Of a stretch of DNA of 64,000 bases, positions 61,555-64,000 are shown in pieces. Under the pieces are notes generated by a model. It worked only from the letters and a program-made list of their open reading frames with translations. It did no database searches and was not told the origin of the DNA. A program made the position numbers and the translations under genes. This stretch comes from Embiotoca jacksoni (taxonomy: Eukaryota > Chordata > Actinopteri > Embiotocidae), in contig JAKOON010000009.1 in assembly GCA_022577435.1 (NCBI GenBank), positions 555,001 through 619,000 on the forward strand, given 5' to 3'. Within the stretch, counting starts at the first letter, position 1; each line of letters opens with the position of its first letter.

Positions 61555-61600
61555 AATAAAGTGCGAATTTAGACCAAAGTCATCTCCCGTGTCTTTGTGG
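61555..61600 (+). terminator. pou2f2: poly(A) signal and GU-rich element
   Basis: AATAAA at 61555-61560, then a CA at about 61575 as likely cleavage point and TGTCTTTGTGGTT (about 61592-61604) as the GU/U-rich downstream element. This is the best 3' end signal in the region. Confidence 0.6.
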
Positions 61601-64000
61601 TTATTTATTTCTGGTTCCATATTCAAACACAGACCATGTTGATGTGTTAAAAAACAAACGAGCAGAATACATCTCTTGGAATAAACACAAACGTGATGCG
61701 GCATTTGTAGTGTTTGAATAACGTAAAACAACAATGTCTGAAAGGGAAGTGCCTTTAAGGTCCTTTACGTGCAGTACCGCTGAGGGCCACCAGGGGCTGG
61801 CAAAAAAAAAAAAAAAATATTTTTTATTTTTTTAAAAGTCTCTCCAATAGCCTCCATATAAAAAGCGTCAACTTCTCTCATGAAATACAAATTCAATACA
61901 TTTTTTTTCCACAAGTCTTTCTGGCCATTTGCTGAATTCCCTCTTTTCAATCAGTTTTCTGTTGGTTCTTCTGAAAACAATTCCATGATTGATTCGTGAT
62001 GAGGCGTCGAAGAGAGGTGTGTTTTCTTCAAGGACAGTCGTTGGTTGACCAGAAATGAGACATTAATATTGATCAATATTGATCCCAGAGCTCATTTGTG
62101 GCAGCGGTTTGTGACGGCCAAGATTTCACTAACGTTGGCTTGCTGCAGTCGGATTCAGACGTGACAGTTGTTGATGTTAGCCGGCGGGAAGAACGGCTAC
62201 AAGATCATAAAAAATTTTTTTTTAAAAACTGTTTTAGCGCGAAACCTGCTGCTGATTTTGAGGGATTTTTGTAAAAGCGTCGCGTATAAAAAAAATTAAA
62301 AAAAATACTTGAATCGTTGTTCTTTAGCTTTTCTGAGATTATTGCGTTGTTAAATTAGTGAATTATAGTTGGGTTTTTTTAAGTATTTATGAAATGAATG
62401 AGGGACGAGGTGTGAAAAGTTCGGGGTGCCACAAAGTCCGCTTCGGGAGGAGGTCGGGGTGGAGGTAGGGTCGACAAAACATTTGACATTAACAGAAGAG
62501 ACTGCTGTTAGTTTCCCGTTTCCAAATGAAAGTCCCCGTTGTTTTCTTTTATCCGTGACGGTCCGTAACGTTAACTGCATGTTTGTTATTGTAACAAGAA
62601 CGTGACGCTCTTCTCGCCTCGATGTACTTATTTCTACCGAAATGATGATCTGTCTCTAAAGATAACCGAGTTGTTTTTGTGCCTAAACCTTAAATATTTA
62701 TCTTTCAATAGTGTTTTTCAAGAGTTTATCTGAATTTTACTCGTCGTGTCTCTGCTGCCCCTCAGAAACTCTAATTTAATAGGAAAATGTCGCATCCTTT
62801 AGAAAGCAGTCAGAGGCCACGCAGTCGATGAATTTACGGTAAATTTGAGGAATGTTTCGGTGCTCTGAAGAACGAAAAAAAAAACATGTCACATTTAGAC
62901 AAAACAAGGAGAGAAGATATTTTAAATCCTTTCATTCGTCTGACATGTTTAATGGTTTAAAACCCTGATGAAGACACTGAAGTCAGGCATTTTAAACCAG
63001 TTATATCCCTGATTGAATAAATGCCGAAGACTGTTTCTTTTCACTGTCCAGACACTGTTGTGTATGGATGACGTAAATCCAATTAGTTGCAAAACTCCCA
63101 GTTTGTTCAATTTTAGACCAAACTGTGTTCGTGCCGTTTCCCGTCTGTCGTAACACAAATATTTCATTAGTTGATATTTTCAGTATTTTCTTGTTTCAAA
63201 TTAGCTGCAGCAGCACAGTCAGGAGATTCATGTGTGGTGGAAACAGTGGAGCTCGAACATGTCTCTTGGTGTCTATTGATTTACAGATGTATACTACATA
63301 CATGCTTTATGCTGCATTGTAAGGGAACCTCTCACTCTGATTCCTGACAATAACATTGAGAAAATAAATACAAAATGTCAGTTATGTCCAAACAAGATCG
63401 TACAACATCTCTTCATTCACTTATCGTTCCTCTTTCTCTCCTCACATTTCTTTTTTTTTTTCTTTTTTTTTTTTTTTTGGGGGGGGGGGGGTCTTTGAGA
63501 GTTGCTGACACAGCAGGAGGATTTCTTTTCTGCACACATTTGCACTTTTGCTTTACATTCTTGTAGTTGCACATGTTCACGGTTGCCATCAGGGAAGGAA
63601 AACCCCTGAATTATTCGAGGTGGGGGGGCTCGGAGCAGAGCAGGATATTTAATGTGCTCTTGTTGCCAGGTTTTCTAGCTGCGCCCCTGCACACGCTCAC
63701 AACTCGGTTACAGTCCTCCACAATGCACCTGCAGGAGCTTAAAAGTTTGTTGTTGTTGTTTAGGGAACAAAGATCGAACCTATTTTCTTTTCCAGAAACT
63801 ACATCTTCTCAAGCAGCTTCTATATGCTTCTCCTCATCTGTTTTTTATGAGCTGGATCCAGAGTTGTATGATGGTTTGTAATGTTGCAGATCAGCCAAAC
63901 CAAGAATCCACAGGCCTCCTCCCTCCTGCAGTAAATCATACCAGTGGATCCACATGCAGATAGAATCAAAGCCAAATGTGGAGTTTGGTCCTTTTTAGCA
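61590..64000. other. 3' flanking DNA, no gene recognised
   Basis: Mostly AT-rich unique sequence with A and T runs. It includes a 14-bp perfect palindrome GATCAATATTGATC at 62071-62084 and a composite T-run/G13 tract at about 63452-63491. Open frames here, including one of 104 codons near 63.6-63.9 kb, have no recognisable domain or splice context. A neighbouring gene may begin beyond the window. Confidence 0.55.
61787..61800 (+). promoter_or_regulatory. imperfect CTCF-like motif after the gene end
   Basis: CCACCAGGGGCTGG resembles the CTCF core CCACYAGRKGGC but lacks one G of the run. It is about 210 bp past the poly(A) signal, a plausible place for a boundary; evidence is motif similarity only. 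Confidence 0.18.

Larger units (their letters stand above)
55089..61580 (+). other. pou2f2: pou2f2 3' UTR
   Basis: About 6.5 kb from the stop to the first AATAAA that has a convincing downstream element. No credible coding exon is seen. It contains A-rich stretches (55440-55700), purine-rich GAG/GAA tracts (56895-57070), several T10-T18 runs, a C-rich run (56518-56541), a long (GT)n at 57824-57891, and GATGAT units at 61230-61275. Earlier AATAAA matches (about 56765, 60012, 60664) lie in A-rich sequence and could give shorter 3' ends. The assignment as one continuous UTR is inference. Confidence 0.6.

Overview
The window is vertebrate nuclear DNA, most probably from a ray-finned (teleost) fish. 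The reasons are GT-AG introns, very dense (CA)n/(GT)n microsatellites, worn fragments resembling common teleost interspersed repeats, and one multi-exon transcription-factor gene. Nothing here is bacterial: no operons, CRISPR, rRNA or tRNA genes. Most long open frames are read-through of dinucleotide repeats (poly Thr-His, Cys-Val) or of pyrimidine/purine tracts.

The one gene I can support is pou2f2 (Oct-2), on the + strand. I assembled it by hand from 16 consecutive coding exons whose phases all match. Two alternative first exons, 1A (2947-3046) and 1B (43514-43544), both end in phase 1 and both join exon 2 (44890-44955). Exons 3-16 follow to the stop at 55088. The 1B form is 720 aa and the 1A form 743 aa. 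The product has an N-terminal region, a Gln-rich activation region, a Gly/Ser/His-rich insert, the POU-specific domain (about residues 325-399 of the 1B form), a linker, the POU homeodomain (about 426-486) and a Ser/Pro/Thr-rich C-terminus. It is assigned to Oct-2 rather than Oct-1 by the IRMSK motif near the start, ARTFKQ in the POU-specific domain, ETM at the linker start, [15 protein letters not shown] at the homeodomain start, and the ALASSG-LPL-LDG type C-terminus.

Layout: 1-1.3 kb, 5' flank. 1.3-3.05 kb, candidate upstream promoter, 5' UTR and exon 1A. 3.05-43 kb, a 40-kb first intron with about 35 microsatellite arrays, some degenerate mobile-element fragments, polypyrimidine tracts and possible regulatory sites. 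43.0-43.6 kb, CpG-rich internal promoter and exon 1B. 44.9-55.1 kb, exons 2-16. 55.1-61.6 kb, long 3' UTR ending at an AATAAA with a GU-rich downstream element. 61.6-64 kb, 3' flank with no recognisable gene.

The most interesting signals concern splicing. Symmetric exon 2 lies in an 80-nt loop between a (TG)26 tract that runs into its 3' splice site and a complementary (AC)29 tract just past its 5' splice site. The 5' splice site of exon 15 is itself the start of a 76-nt (GT)n array. Skipping exon 15 would shift exon 16 into a second frame that is open throughout. Intron 6 is 141 nt, a multiple of three, and has no stop. Three Ig-type octamer decamers, the binding site of the encoded protein, lie inside the gene's own introns. 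Homology statements rest on memory of the family; no database search was run.
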